Of a stretch of DNA of 64,000 bases, positions 8,371 to 16,572 are shown piece after piece; positions within the stretch are counted from its first letter, which is position 1, and the number at the start of each line of letters is the position of its first letter. This DNA is from Bradyrhizobium sp. CB1650 (GTDB lineage: Bacteria; Pseudomonadota; Alphaproteobacteria; Rhizobiales; Xanthobacteraceae). The position numbers were made by a program, and so were the translations under genes. The notes below the pieces were generated by a model, which worked only from the letters and a program-made list of their open reading frames with translations, did not search any database and had not been told where the DNA came from. Location: contig NZ_CP121695.1 of assembly GCF_029761915.1 (NCBI RefSeq), forward strand, positions 3,749,501 through 3,813,500, read 5' to 3'.

Positions 8371-8396
8371 AACAAACAGGGCCACGCTTCAGTTCC
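8371..8396 (-). promoter_or_regulatory. possible EcfG-type promoter (one mismatch)
   Basis: On the minus strand GGAAC (8396-8392) is followed after 17 bases by TGTT (8374-8371), one base off the CGTT consensus. Distance to the GTG at 8342 is about 30 bases, as expected for a promoter. The mismatch keeps confidence low. Confidence 0.35.
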
Positions 8397-8399
8397 ATG

Positions 8400-9073
8400 T
8401 TGCGGTACGGGGCGCTTCGCCGAGTGTCCAGCAGCGCCGTCGCGTCTGCCGCCGCCTTCGCAGTTCCTCATCCCCGTATGTGGTCGCACGACGGATGCGG
8501 CATCTCTGATCTCCCGCTTATCGCCGATTTTCAAGCGGGCCGAGACCGTCTCGTCCAGAAAATCCATCGCTCATCTTTCGTCTGGTTCGACGGTTCTTGG
8601 CCTTCACTTCCTTCCCGAACTTTACCGGCCCAATCTTGAACTCTGGCAGCTTTTCGCCACTTCGCGGCGAAGACACTTCCGCTCGCTTTCGCCAATGCAC
8701 CTGCGGCCTCCGGGAAACATCCCGAGCTTGTCGCGCCGACGCCTAATGATGATCACGCGTCCTTTCCTCAACGGTTGCGAGCACCGAACTCGGGCAAGCT
8801 AGATCTCAATCTGCCACGTCATTTCGTCGAAACGTTCGAATAGAGATGGCGAAAGCTCGAGCAGCAGGTCAGTGCATGGCGGGCCACCAAGTCGCCGGCG
8901 CGGAAGCAGGACGCACACCGGCATTCCGGTCGAGCGGCGGTCACGTCGATCGAGACTTGCCGCTGCCTTCGCGAATGCGTCGTGAGCCGTTCGGCGATCT
9001 CTCGAAAGCCATCTCGCCGATGCCATACGCAGCTGTTAAACGGCGGCGGGCAATCTCCGAGAGGGCCCATTGT
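8400..9073. other. long stretch without a convincing gene
   Basis: The only frame that hints at a protein is on the minus strand (GTG 8700 to 8518, 60 residues, with LPEFKIGPVKFGKEVKAKN, basic). A GGAGG sits upstream, but I cannot tie it to a family. The rest has no supported start or pattern. Confidence 0.4.
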
Positions 9074-10036
9074 TCAGCCATCGACTGACACCACGACCCG
9101 CACTTCGCACCCCCGAGGCAAACGGTTTCTAGTCATGCTTCCGTTCATCTGCGCGGTCAACAGGTTGATGAGGCGGGTCCCCAACCCGCTTTTCAGCTCG
9201 CTGGGGCAGCCTATTCCGTCGTCCCTCACCATAATAACAACCTGGCGATCATTCGCGCGGATATCGACGACCACCACGCCGGCTTGTCCCTCCGGAAAGG
9301 CGTATTTGAATGCATTCGTCACCAGTTCGTTGACGATCAGGCCGACGGATCCCGCTTGAGAGCTTCTCACGGAGATCGAGTCGCAATGTACCTCTATCGC
9401 GATCGGACGTACTCCGCGATGAAAGTCCGCCAAACTCCCGCACAGCCGCTCCACGTAGGGCGCAAGATCGACAAGATCGCTATTGGCGACGCGCAGCCTG
9501 TCGTGGACCTTCGCGACCACGTCCACCCGCGCGACGGCGGAGGCGATCGCTGCCTGCACCGCGGGATTGGAATCCGAGCGCGCCTGCAGGCGAAGAAGCG
9601 AGATGATGGTCGCGAGGTCGTTTCTGGTCCGATGCGCAAGCTCCTGCAGGAGGACATCACTGTGCGACTTGGCTTGCGAAAGCTTGTCCAGGGTCTTCCG
9701 CAACGTTTCGGTGACCCCGGCAATCAACAGGCCTGTCCCCAGGAAGACGATCAGCGGGACGATTGCAGAGGTCGCCGGCGGAGGCATGAAGTAGGCCGCG
9801 GCCATGATCGCGCTCGCCATTGTCGCCAGCACACCCGACCCGTGGTCGAAGATCACCGATGCAAGAAATACCGCTGGGATAAACAGCAGCAATGGATATG
9901 AATCCAACACGTCGAAAAGCAGTAGCTTTGCGGTGAATGTAATCCCGACCAGGCCGAGCGTCAGCACGTATCGCACCGACACGGGGTATCGAGGCGTTAC
10001 GGCGATCAGCCGGAGCAGCAGGCTTTCCATCTCCAC
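9074..10036 (-). CDS. membrane sensor histidine kinase, DUF4118 plus HisKA_2
   Basis: The product of up to 320 residues has three or four membrane helices in the first 110 residues (LLLFIPAVFLASVIFDHGSG is typical of the DUF4118 sensor region of KdpD-like and HWE/HisKA_2 kinases). It continues with a HisKA_2 box LLQELAHRTRNDLATI (histidine near residue 135) and an ATPase domain with NELVTNAFKYAFP and RDDGIGCP. It has no partner regulator beside it. The annotated ATG at 10036 lies only two bases from the -10 element of a strong EcfG-type promoter, so true translation may begin at an internal GTG about 20 codons later; the membrane domain would survive. Orphan kinase, probably general-stress linked. 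Confidence 0.85.
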   Translation of the reverse strand: MEMESLLLRLIAVTPRYPVSVRYVLTLGLVGITFTAKLLLFDVLDSYPLLLFIPAVFLASVIFDHGSGVLATMASAIMAAAYFMPPPATSAIVPLIVFLGTGLLIAGVTETLRKTLDKLSQAKSHSDVLLQELAHRTRNDLATIISLLRLQARSDSNPAVQAAIASAVARVDVVAKVHDRLRVANSDLVDLAPYVERLCGSLADFHRGVRPIAIEVHCDSISVRSSQAGSVGLIVNELVTNAFKYAFPEGQAGVVVVDIRANDRQVVIMVRDDGIGCPSELKSGLGTRLINLLTAQMNGSMTRNRLPRGCEVRVVVSVDG

Positions 10037-10037
10037 T

Positions 10038-10063
10038 AACGTCGCGGCTTGGGCGCGTGTTCC
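10038..10063 (-). promoter_or_regulatory. EcfG-type (general stress) promoter
   Basis: On the minus strand GGAAC (10063-10059) and CGTT (10041-10038) are 17 bases apart, a full match. It faces the DUF4118/HisKA_2 kinase. Its closeness to the ATG at 10036 argues either for a leaderless-type start or for a downstream start codon. Confidence 0.6.
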
Positions 10064-10727
10064 TGGGTCACGTCGTTGCGGACATGATACGCGGGCTATC
10101 AGAGCTGTCCCGCGGGTGGAATTCAGCCATTGAAGAGCAATGTATCGACCAGGTTCACCGCATAGGTCAGACTGAATCGGTCACGGTGCCCATTCCTATG
10201 GCTGTACACTCGGCATATCGTGAGCATTCTTTCGATTGTCTTCGCAGCCGCATGCAGCGGAAGCAGTCTATGGCCTCGCGCGTCCCGATCCAGTCAATTG
10301 AAAGAACCAGTCCGGATCTGCATAGCCGCGACCGGCTTTCTCTGGGTGCGCGGCGATTTGCAGGAGGTGCAGTGGCTGTCCCAGGCCGCGTTGCGGAGAG
10401 CATCGATCTCCTGCGGAGCGGAGCGAACGCGGGATCGGTCAGGCGCGCAGGGAAACGCGTCTCGAAGCCTTGCCAATCAAGTCGTGTGGGCGGCATTCCC
10501 TTGCGAACATTAACCGTGGAATCAATCTCCTGAAGAACACAAGGGCTCAAGCAGTCGACGGTTTAGGGTTCGCGGCCGGATCATGGCGTGGTTCAGGTTT
10601 ATGCTGAAGGGCTTTAGCGGCTACTTGCATTGCTAGAAGTTTGCGGCCGGAGCGCTGCTGGCGGTCGCGAGGTCTGGCATCCCGAGCCGCCGAGGCCGTC
10701 CTCATGGGCGCTCTGCGCATATCCTAG
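10064..10727. other. stretch without a convincing gene
   Basis: Short frames exist on both strands, but none shows family patterns or ribosome sites. The right side leads into decayed transposon DNA. Confidence 0.45.
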
Positions 10728-10904
10728 CGCGACAAGCGCCGCATTATCACCTGGGACGACATCAAGCAGGCGTTCTGGGCCTGGAAGCGCGAACAGATCG
10801 ACGAGAACGGAGAGCCGATCGAGATCTACGACCCATGGATTTCGAAACCCAGGCCGATCATCTTGGAGGCGAGCCGCGAAATGTCGAAGCCGGCGGCGGC
10901 ATGA
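10728..10904 (+). pseudogene. possible TniB/TnsC-like ATPase, C-terminal tail
   Basis: The open segment reads RDKRRIITWDDIKQAFWAWK, then REQIDENGEPIEIYDPWISK and stops at 10904, two bases before the TniQ-like start. A basic ITW..I..AF.AWKR tail just ahead of tniQ is what one expects for the end of a TniB/TnsC ATPase gene in Tn5053/Tn7-like elements. No Walker motifs remain, so this is position plus style, not proof. Confidence 0.35.
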
Positions 10905-10905
10905 A

Positions 10906-12366
10906 ATGGCTAAGGCTTCGGTCATCAGCGCTCCGATCGTACGTCCTTTCCTCGCCAAGATGTTCGGATCCGCGCATCGACAAAAGCCTCCTCGGCTACA
11001 TGGACCGCGCGCTGCAGCACACGATGGTCCGCAACGTGCGGCAGGGCTTCGGCTGGCCGGATGCGATCCGGATCCGAACACGACACCGAACGCGGGGAAG
11101 CTGCCGGAGGAAGCGGTCGCCGGCCTCGCCGCCTTGTTCAAGCTCGATCCGGACGAGGTGAGGCGCCGGCGGTATCGGCGCGAACACGGCAGCTCGGCCG
11201 AAGTCGAGTTCTTCGGCACGGCGGTCCGGTCGCAGTATTGGGAGTCCAGATACCGTCGCCTGTCTCCCAGGACGCTGTCGGCGGTGCCGTACCACCGGGC
11301 GATCTGGGAAATCCGCTGCTTCGGCTTCGACCCGGACACGCCGGGAGCGGCTGCTCGAGGCATGTCCGGTCTGCGGGCGGCACTTCGGGTGGGCCTGCAT
11401 GCGCGGTCCCACCAAGTGCGACCATTGCACGGATCCGGACGGCTACCCCTCGACCGATCTGCGCGATCATCCCCAGATTTTCGTCGAATTCGGTGACGAG
11501 GAAGCGGTCCGCTTCGTAGTCGGGCTGGTGCATCCGGATCCGGAGCGCCGCCGCGCCGCCCGGACTCTCGTTCCGGACGAACTCGCCGGTGCGTCCAACG
11601 GCGACGTGTTCGAGGCGGTGATGAGCATGGCCAGCTCCCTGCGGCCCCAGCACCAGGATGACCGACGCCGGGCGGCCGCTGAGGGCGCCGGACTTCGCGG
11701 TCATCGCCCCCGACATGCTCGGGACGGCCGGTCGCGCCCTCATTGGTGGAGAACGCGGCTTTGGCGCTCTCGGTGCCAGGATGCACCTTTCCGCCGACGA
11801 GCGACCCGCTTCCCACGGGCTCTACAAGGAGCTGGAACCACTGGCGCACATGCCGCTCGACCAGCACCTCAGTCCCCTCGTTAGATGCTTCGCGAACGAC
11901 GCCATCGCCCGCGATCTGGCGCGTACCCGCGACGACGGTTTCGTCCGCCGCAACGTCCCTCGTCTGCAGGCCGAGGCGGGCAGGGCGTGGTGGAACATGG
12001 ACGAGCTCTCAAAGGAACTCGCAGTGTCGAAACACGCGCTCGGAAGGCTGGCCGCAAGCGGTGCGGTCGAAACACGACGTGCGGAAACGCGCGTGTCTCC
12101 AGTCCTGATGCGGAAGAGCGAAGTCATGCCCTGGTCGCGATCTATAACGACGCCATCAATGCGAGGGGCGCAACGGCCATTTTGCGCCTGCAGAAAAGAG
12201 CGCTCTTCGAGCTCGCTGCACGCGAGCTCATCGTCGGCCTCGGCGGGTCCGTCGCGCGGATGCTCGACGACGACGAACAATTCCGCCTCTCGTCGGTCCG
12301 CGCCCTGCTGCAGGTCATCGCCCAGCGTGCCGCAGCAGGTGCCGGCCGCATGGGGCCGTCAGGCTG
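10906..12366 (+). pseudogene. tniQ: TniQ-like transposition protein, multiply frameshifted
   Basis: Reading across frames gives MAKASVISAPIVRPF, DKSLLGYMDRALQHT, then (11070-11340) a helix region and YWESRYRRLSPRTLSAVPYH RAIWEI. A zinc-finger block LEACPVCGRHFGW...CDHC and TDLRDHPQIFVEF follow near 11365-11490. This order is that of TniQ/TnsD target-site proteins (N-terminal TniQ fold, zinc finger, then helical domains). At least four frame changes (about 10975, 11050, 11345 and 11650, with another near 12130) break it, so it is not functional. Coding-type base composition is still visible, so decay is fairly recent. Confidence 0.55.
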
Positions 12367-13074
12367 ATGGACGCCGTCCGAGCGTTGCGGCCGGACATCC
12401 CGTGGACATCGATCATCGTCGGCATCGTCGGCGGCGAGATCCCCGTCTATGCCGCTAACGGATTCGGACGCGACTGGCGGTACGCCGCGGCCGTCGACCG
12501 CGATCGGCTGATCGCAGCTGTCGGTACACGCCGCCCCAGTCCAGGCGAAGGCGTCGGTCCGGACCGGTGGCTCACCGCGACGTCGCGGCCCAGGTACTAC
12601 CGACGAGACCACGGTCTGGGCCATGGGACGGGATGGCATGCCGTAGACCAACTGATAGTCGGATCGCGTCGGAAGGTGGATCGCGAAACGGCAACCAAGG
12701 CGGCGAAGAACCGGCTCCAAGCCAAGGCGATCATCGAAGCGATGATCGCCAATAGACAGCACGGGGACCTGGCTTCCGCCTTCATGGAAGCCTGGAACCG
12801 CGGCGATCACTGGGTCGCCGCCATCAAAACAAGCCTCGCAACTTACGACGATGACTTCCGGAACTTCCTGCGCGGCGAGCTGGGCAAGGGAATAACGGGC
12901 CTTGGCGCAGATCCTGCCGACTACGGTCTCGGTGACGATCCGGAGAATACGACGGCGGAAACGCCGTCCTCCGCCGGGCCGAAGTGGGAAGGCGGGAACG
13001 GCACGAAGCGGCGAAGGATCAGCCATGAGCGCTCGGCCGCGGTCGCGAAAAATGAATCGCGATCAATGAGCTAG
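12367..13074 (+). CDS. unrecognised frame continuing the transposon remnant
   Basis: The 235-residue frame begins MDAVRALRPDIPWTSIIVGI, with GGEIPVYAANG, a pattern resembling the C-terminal helix-turn-helix part of rhizobial TniQ proteins, so its first 60 residues are probably the true tail of the preceding gene. The following 100 residues (RWLTATSRPRYYRRDH...) look out of frame. Residues about 105-190 again look protein-like, with AKNRLQAKAIIEAMIANRQH and AFMEAWNRGDHWVAAIKTSL. I cannot assign a function, and it is likely another broken part. Confidence 0.3.
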   Translation: MDAVRALRPDIPWTSIIVGIVGGEIPVYAANGFGRDWRYAAAVDRDRLIAAVGTRRPSPGEGVGPDRWLTATSRPRYYRRDHGLGHGTGWHAVDQLIVGSRRKVDRETATKAAKNRLQAKAIIEAMIANRQHGDLASAFMEAWNRGDHWVAAIKTSLATYDDDFRNFLRGELGKGITGLGADPADYGLGDDPENTTAETPSSAGPKWEGGNGTKRRRISHERSAAVAKNESRSMS

Positions 13075-13212
13075 CCTCAACTCCTGCAAGCTCGCGTGAG
13101 TTCACAGGAGAAACAACCTTCGCTTCAAGGTGCGGGAGGTTTTCCGAGTCGGGTCAATGCGTTCGGCTCGACTGTTGAGGCGGCTGCTCTGCGCCTTCAC
13201 GTGGCACCGCGA

Positions 13213-13605
13213 TCACGCCTCGAGCGTCACCTCTGAGACTGCGAGGCGTGCGCCTCCGTAGAGCCTGGACCAGTTCAACGATTCCTTAAACGCCGGCAGC
13301 AGGCCGTATGCCGCATCGGTCAGCTCGTATTCGACCCGCAGCGGCTTCTCCGCAAAAGCGGTGCGCAACACCAGGCCGTCCTGCTCGAGCTCGCGCAAGT
13401 GCGAGGTCAGCGTGTGCTGGGTGATGCCGCCGATCGATCGCCGCAACGCGCCGAACCGCATGGTTCCGTTCATCAGCGCAAACACAATCTCGAGCTTCCA
13501 CTTGCCGCCGAGCGCATGGATCGCGTGCTTGAAATCGGCAAGCAGCGCCGGGTCGGGGGTGCAGTCGCACTCGGCGTCGCGAGGCGTCGTGGTCAGGTTT
13601 TCCAT
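13213..13605 (-). CDS. HxlR-family transcriptional regulator
   Basis: The 130-residue product has the HxlR winged helix-turn-helix: CDCTPDPALLADFKHAIHAL, GGKWKLEIVFALMNGTMRFG, ALRRSIGGITQHTLTSHLRE and LVLRTAFAEKPLRVEYELTD. The leading Cys pair (CDC, residues 14-16) is in the place where redox- or aldehyde-sensing HxlR proteins carry their reactive cysteine. It is transcribed divergently from the SDR reductase 113 bases away, so it most likely controls that gene. Length is typical of the family. Confidence 0.9.
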   Translation of the reverse strand: MENLTTTPRDAECDCTPDPALLADFKHAIHALGGKWKLEIVFALMNGTMRFGALRRSIGGITQHTLTSHLRELEQDGLVLRTAFAEKPLRVEYELTDAAYGLLPAFKESLNWSRLYGGARLAVSEVTLEA

Positions 13606-13718
13606 ACCGGTCTCGAAATTCAGTCTCCTTGTTCCCGAGGAGATAGTGACCAGATGCGGCCCGTGCAGGGCTCGGCGGAACGAATTTGCCGGCCCCGGAT
13701 GATTGAGAGGTTTGCGAC

Positions 13719-14747
13719 ATGAGCACTGTTCTGGTCACGGGCGGGTCGGGTTTCGTCGGCATCCATGCCGTCCTGCAGTTGCTGGCGGCAGGCCACGAGG
13801 TACGGACCACGGTCCGCCGGCCGGACCGGCAGGCCGACGTGCTGGCGATGCTGCGCGAAGGCGGGGCGGCTTCGCCCGACAGCCTGTCATTCTTCACTGC
13901 CGATCTCACGGGAGATGACGGCTGGCGCGAGGCGGTCGTTGGCTGCGATTACGTGCTGCACGTCGCCTCGCCGTTGTCGACCAGTGTGCCGAAGCAGGAG
14001 AACGAGATGATCATCCCGGCGCGCGACGGCACGCTTCGGGTGCTGCGCGCCGCGCGCGAGGCCGGTGTCAAGCGTGTCGTCGTCACTTCGTCGCTGGCCG
14101 CGATCGGTTATGGTCACCCGCCGCGGGAGCTTCCGTTCGACGAGACCGACTGGACCAATCTCGAGGGCGCCGACGCGCAGCCTTACGTAAAATCCAAGAC
14201 GCTGGCCGAGCGGGCGGCCTGGGATTTCATCGCGCGCGAGGGCGGCGGGCTCGAACTGTCCGTCGTCAATCCCACCGGTATTTTCGGACCGGTGCTCGGG
14301 CCGGATTTCTCAGGCTCGATCGAGATCGTCAAATCGCTGCTCGACGGTGCCATGCCGGCGGTGCCTCGGGTCTATTTCGGCCTGGTCGACGTGCGTGACG
14401 TGGCCGACCTGCACCTGCGCGCCATGACCGCACCCGAGGCCAGGGGCGAACGTTTCATCGCGGTCTCCGGCGAGACGCTGTCGATCCTCGACATCGCCAG
14501 GGTGTTGCGGAGGGAACTCGGGCCGGCCGCGCGACGGGTTCCACGGGTACAGGCCCCGGATTGGGTGGTACGCCTGGCAGCACATCGGATTCAGCTCCTG
14601 CGCGCGGTCGTGCCGATGCTTGGCAAGGTGCGCCGCTCCACCAGCGCCAAGGCGAGGCGGCTGCTCGGCTGGGAGCCGCGCTCCAACGAGGAGGCGATCC
14701 TCAGCACGGCCGAAAGCCTGATCCGGCTCGGCCTGGTCAAGGCCTGA
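13719..14747 (+). CDS. NAD(P)-dependent extended SDR, dihydroflavonol-reductase/epimerase-like
   Basis: The 342-residue enzyme starts MSTVLVTGGSGFVGIHAVLQ with the Rossmann GxxGxxG, carries TSSLAAIGYGHPP (catalytic Ser region), and YVKSK near residue 156 (catalytic Tyr and Lys), then the substrate-side motif VNPTGIFGPVLG. This is the pattern of the dihydroflavonol 4-reductase / aldehyde-reductase branch of extended SDRs, which reduce carbonyl substrates using NADPH. The specific substrate cannot be read. It is divergent from the HxlR gene; a redox- or aldehyde-induced detoxifying role is inferred from that pairing. Confidence 0.85.
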   Translation: MSTVLVTGGSGFVGIHAVLQLLAAGHEVRTTVRRPDRQADVLAMLREGGAASPDSLSFFTADLTGDDGWREAVVGCDYVLHVASPLSTSVPKQENEMIIPARDGTLRVLRAAREAGVKRVVVTSSLAAIGYGHPPRELPFDETDWTNLEGADAQPYVKSKTLAERAAWDFIAREGGGLELSVVNPTGIFGPVLGPDFSGSIEIVKSLLDGAMPAVPRVYFGLVDVRDVADLHLRAMTAPEARGERFIAVSGETLSILDIARVLRRELGPAARRVPRVQAPDWVVRLAAHRIQLLRAVVPMLGKVRRSTSAKARRLLGWEPRSNEEAILSTAESLIRLGLVKA

Positions 14748-14831
14748 GGACCGGCGCGCCCCTGCTTGTCAGGCCGGGGCGGGAATGCTGAACTGCGCCG
14801 CGCGAGTACGTAGCGTGGGAGGGCGGCGCCG

Positions 14832-15611
14832 ATGGACAAAATTCTCGAAGCCGCAAAGGCGATCGCGGTTGCGCGCCGCAACCGGGCGCGACTCGCTGCG
14901 TTGGAGGTTCCCCCCGCCGACGAGGCCGAGGGCTATCAGGTCCAGCGCGCGCTGCACGATCTCCTGCTGAAGCAGGTCGGGCCGCTCGTCGGCTACAAGA
15001 TCGGTTGCACCAGCCAGGTGATGCAGGACTATATCGGCATTCCGCACCCCTGCGGCGGCGGCGTGTTCCAGAAGGGCGTGCACGACAGCGGCGTGAAGCT
15101 TGCCGCGTCCGACTATGTCCACGTCGGCGTCGAATGCGAGATCGCGGTGCGGCTGAAGCGCGACCTTGCGCCCGGTGAGGCGCCGTTCACGGCCGAATGG
15201 GTCGGCGAGGCGGTCGAGGTCTACCACCCCGCCATCGAGATCGTCGACGACCGCTACGTGAAGTGGGAGACGATGGGGGCGCCGACCCTGATCGCAGACG
15301 ATTTCTTCGCGGCTGGCTGCGTGCTCGGGCCCGCGGTGGAGCGCTCGTCCGTGCCGGACCTGAAGGCGGTCAAAGGCCGCGCTATCCTCAATGGCGAGGA
15401 GGTCAGCCAAGGTACCGGCGCCGACGTGCTCGGCCATCCTCACAACGCACTCGCCTGGCTCGCCAACCACCTCGCCGCCGAAGGCAAGGGGCTGCATGCC
15501 GGCCAGCTCGTCCTGACGGGGAGCCTGGTCAAGACGCTGTGGCTGAAAGCCGGCGACAAGGTGCGGATGGAGCTTGAGGGACTCGGCGCGGTGGAGGCGA
15601 AGTTCACGTGA
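14832..15611 (+). CDS. 2-keto-4-pentenoate hydratase / fumarylacetoacetase-fold enzyme
   Basis: The 259-residue product fits the MhpD-like branch of the FAH superfamily (hydration of 2-hydroxypentadienoates or decarboxylation of 4-oxalocrotonate in meta-cleavage of aromatics; a divalent metal is needed). Visible motifs are VGYKIGCTSQVMQ, YVHVGVECEIAVRL (metal-ligand Glu pair), AIEIVDDRY and the closing HAGQLVLTGSL. Length is normal. No other meta-cleavage genes lie nearby, so its pathway is unclear. It lies 84 bases after the SDR gene on the same strand and may be co-transcribed. Confidence 0.85.
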   Translation: MDKILEAAKAIAVARRNRARLAALEVPPADEAEGYQVQRALHDLLLKQVGPLVGYKIGCTSQVMQDYIGIPHPCGGGVFQKGVHDSGVKLAASDYVHVGVECEIAVRLKRDLAPGEAPFTAEWVGEAVEVYHPAIEIVDDRYVKWETMGAPTLIADDFFAAGCVLGPAVERSSVPDLKAVKGRAILNGEEVSQGTGADVLGHPHNALAWLANHLAAEGKGLHAGQLVLTGSLVKTLWLKAGDKVRMELEGLGAVEAKFT

Positions 15612-15711
15612 CGTTTCCAGGGCGTCATTGCAATGACGAGGCTTGCGGCCTCGGATCACCGTAGCCACAAGCGGGCGGACTCGTCGCTCGCCATCGCGTT
15701 ACAAAATACAT

Positions 15712-15744
15712 GCGGCCCTCGCCAGGGGAGCTAGCGAGGGCCGC
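15712..15744. terminator. perfect 11-bp hairpin between converging genes
   Basis: GCGGCCCTCGC at 15712-15722 pairs perfectly with GCGAGGGCCGC at 15734-15744. It lies between the hydratase gene (plus) and flgH (minus) and can end transcripts from both sides, although no clear T-run follows on either strand. Confidence 0.5.
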
Positions 15745-15804
15745 GTAGTACATCGTCATTCGCGCCTAGGTTCGCGAACACGATGTGGGAGCTCTTGAAG
15801 AGAG

Positions 15805-16569
15805 TTAGAAGGGCAGCAGCACGTCCATCACTTGCTGGCCGTAGCGCGGCTGCTGCACGTCCATGATCTGGCCGCGGCCGCCATAGGCGATGCGGGCCTG
15901 TGCGATCTTGCTGGAGTCGATGGTGTTGTCGCTCTGGATATCCTCGGGTCGCACGATGCCGGCGACCACGAGCTCGCGAATCTCGAAGTTGACGCGGATC
16001 TCCTGCTTGCCTTCGACCACGAGGTTGCCGTTCGGCAGCACCTGGGTGACGACAGCGGCGACGTTGGTCTGCAAGGCTTCCTGGCGCTGAACCGAGCCCT
16101 TGCCGTCGGCGGAGGATGTCGAGTCGGTGGTGAGAAGGCGGCCAGGCAGGACCTTCAGTGGCTGGGTGACCGTCTGGCTGCCGATGAAGTCGGTGATTCC
16201 CGAATCTTCCTTGGCGGTCCGGCTGCGCTGGGTCTCGTTGGCGATGTTGGCCTTGTCGGTGAAGTTCACCGTCACCGTCAGGAGATCGCCGACCTGGTGG
16301 GCGCGCTGGTCCTTGAAGAAGGCGCGGCTGCCGTTACGCCACAGCGAATTCGGATTGTAGGAGGCGACTTCCGGCTTCGGCATCGGCATCTGCACCGGCT
16401 TGTAGCCGGGCTGCGTCGTCGGGTTGTCGATCGCCGACAGCCTCGGTTGCTCGCCGATCTGCGATAGGCGGTCGATCGAGGAGCAGCCGCTCGCGAGCGC
16501 ACAGGTTGCCAGCAGCAGGCCGGAGATCGCGATGCGACGAAGACGGGCGGCGGAACTGAACGTGGACAT
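15805..16569 (-). CDS. flgH: flagellar L-ring protein FlgH
   Basis: The 254-residue outer-membrane lipoprotein forms the L ring around the flagellar rod. The signal peptide ends in a lipobox (CALASGCSS, lipidated Cys near residue 29). Conserved FlgH blocks are SLWRNGSRAFFKDQRAHQVG, DLLTVTVNFTDKANI, VLPNGNLVVEGKQEIRVN and the ending GYGQQVMDVLLPF-like (RYGQQVMDVLLPF). It is the last gene of flgF-flgG-flgA-flgH, separated from flgA by three bases. Confidence 0.96.
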   Translation of the reverse strand: MSTFSSAARLRRIAISGLLLATCALASGCSSIDRLSQIGEQPRLSAIDNPTTQPGYKPVQMPMPKPEVASYNPNSLWRNGSRAFFKDQRAHQVGDLLTVTVNFTDKANIANETQRSRTAKEDSGITDFIGSQTVTQPLKVLPGRLLTTDSTSSADGKGSVQRQEALQTNVAAVVTQVLPNGNLVVEGKQEIRVNFEIRELVVAGIVRPEDIQSDNTIDSSKIAQARIAYGGRGQIMDVQQPRYGQQVMDVLLPF

Positions 16570-16572
16570 GAC

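Larger units (their letters stand above)
10728..13074 (+). mobile_element. decayed Tn5053/Tn7-like transposon segment
   Basis: The segment contains a possible TniB tail, a frameshifted tniQ and its probable continuation. No TniA/TnsB transposase, no cargo and no terminal inverted repeats are visible. The borders are approximate and set by where protein-like sequence begins and ends. Confidence 0.4.

Noticed and set aside
8518..8700. 60-residue basic frame resembling the end of an HU-like protein
   Set aside because: The likeness is limited to a few Lys/Pro positions and the conserved HU arm is absent.
10614..11867. 417-codon minus-strand frame
   Set aside because: It covers the broken TniQ segment in antisense; its composition is that of a shadow and it has no family pattern.
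12142..13026. 294-codon minus-strand frame opposite the transposon tail
   Set aside because: No recognisable domain; the plus strand shows more protein-like stretches. Not fully excluded.
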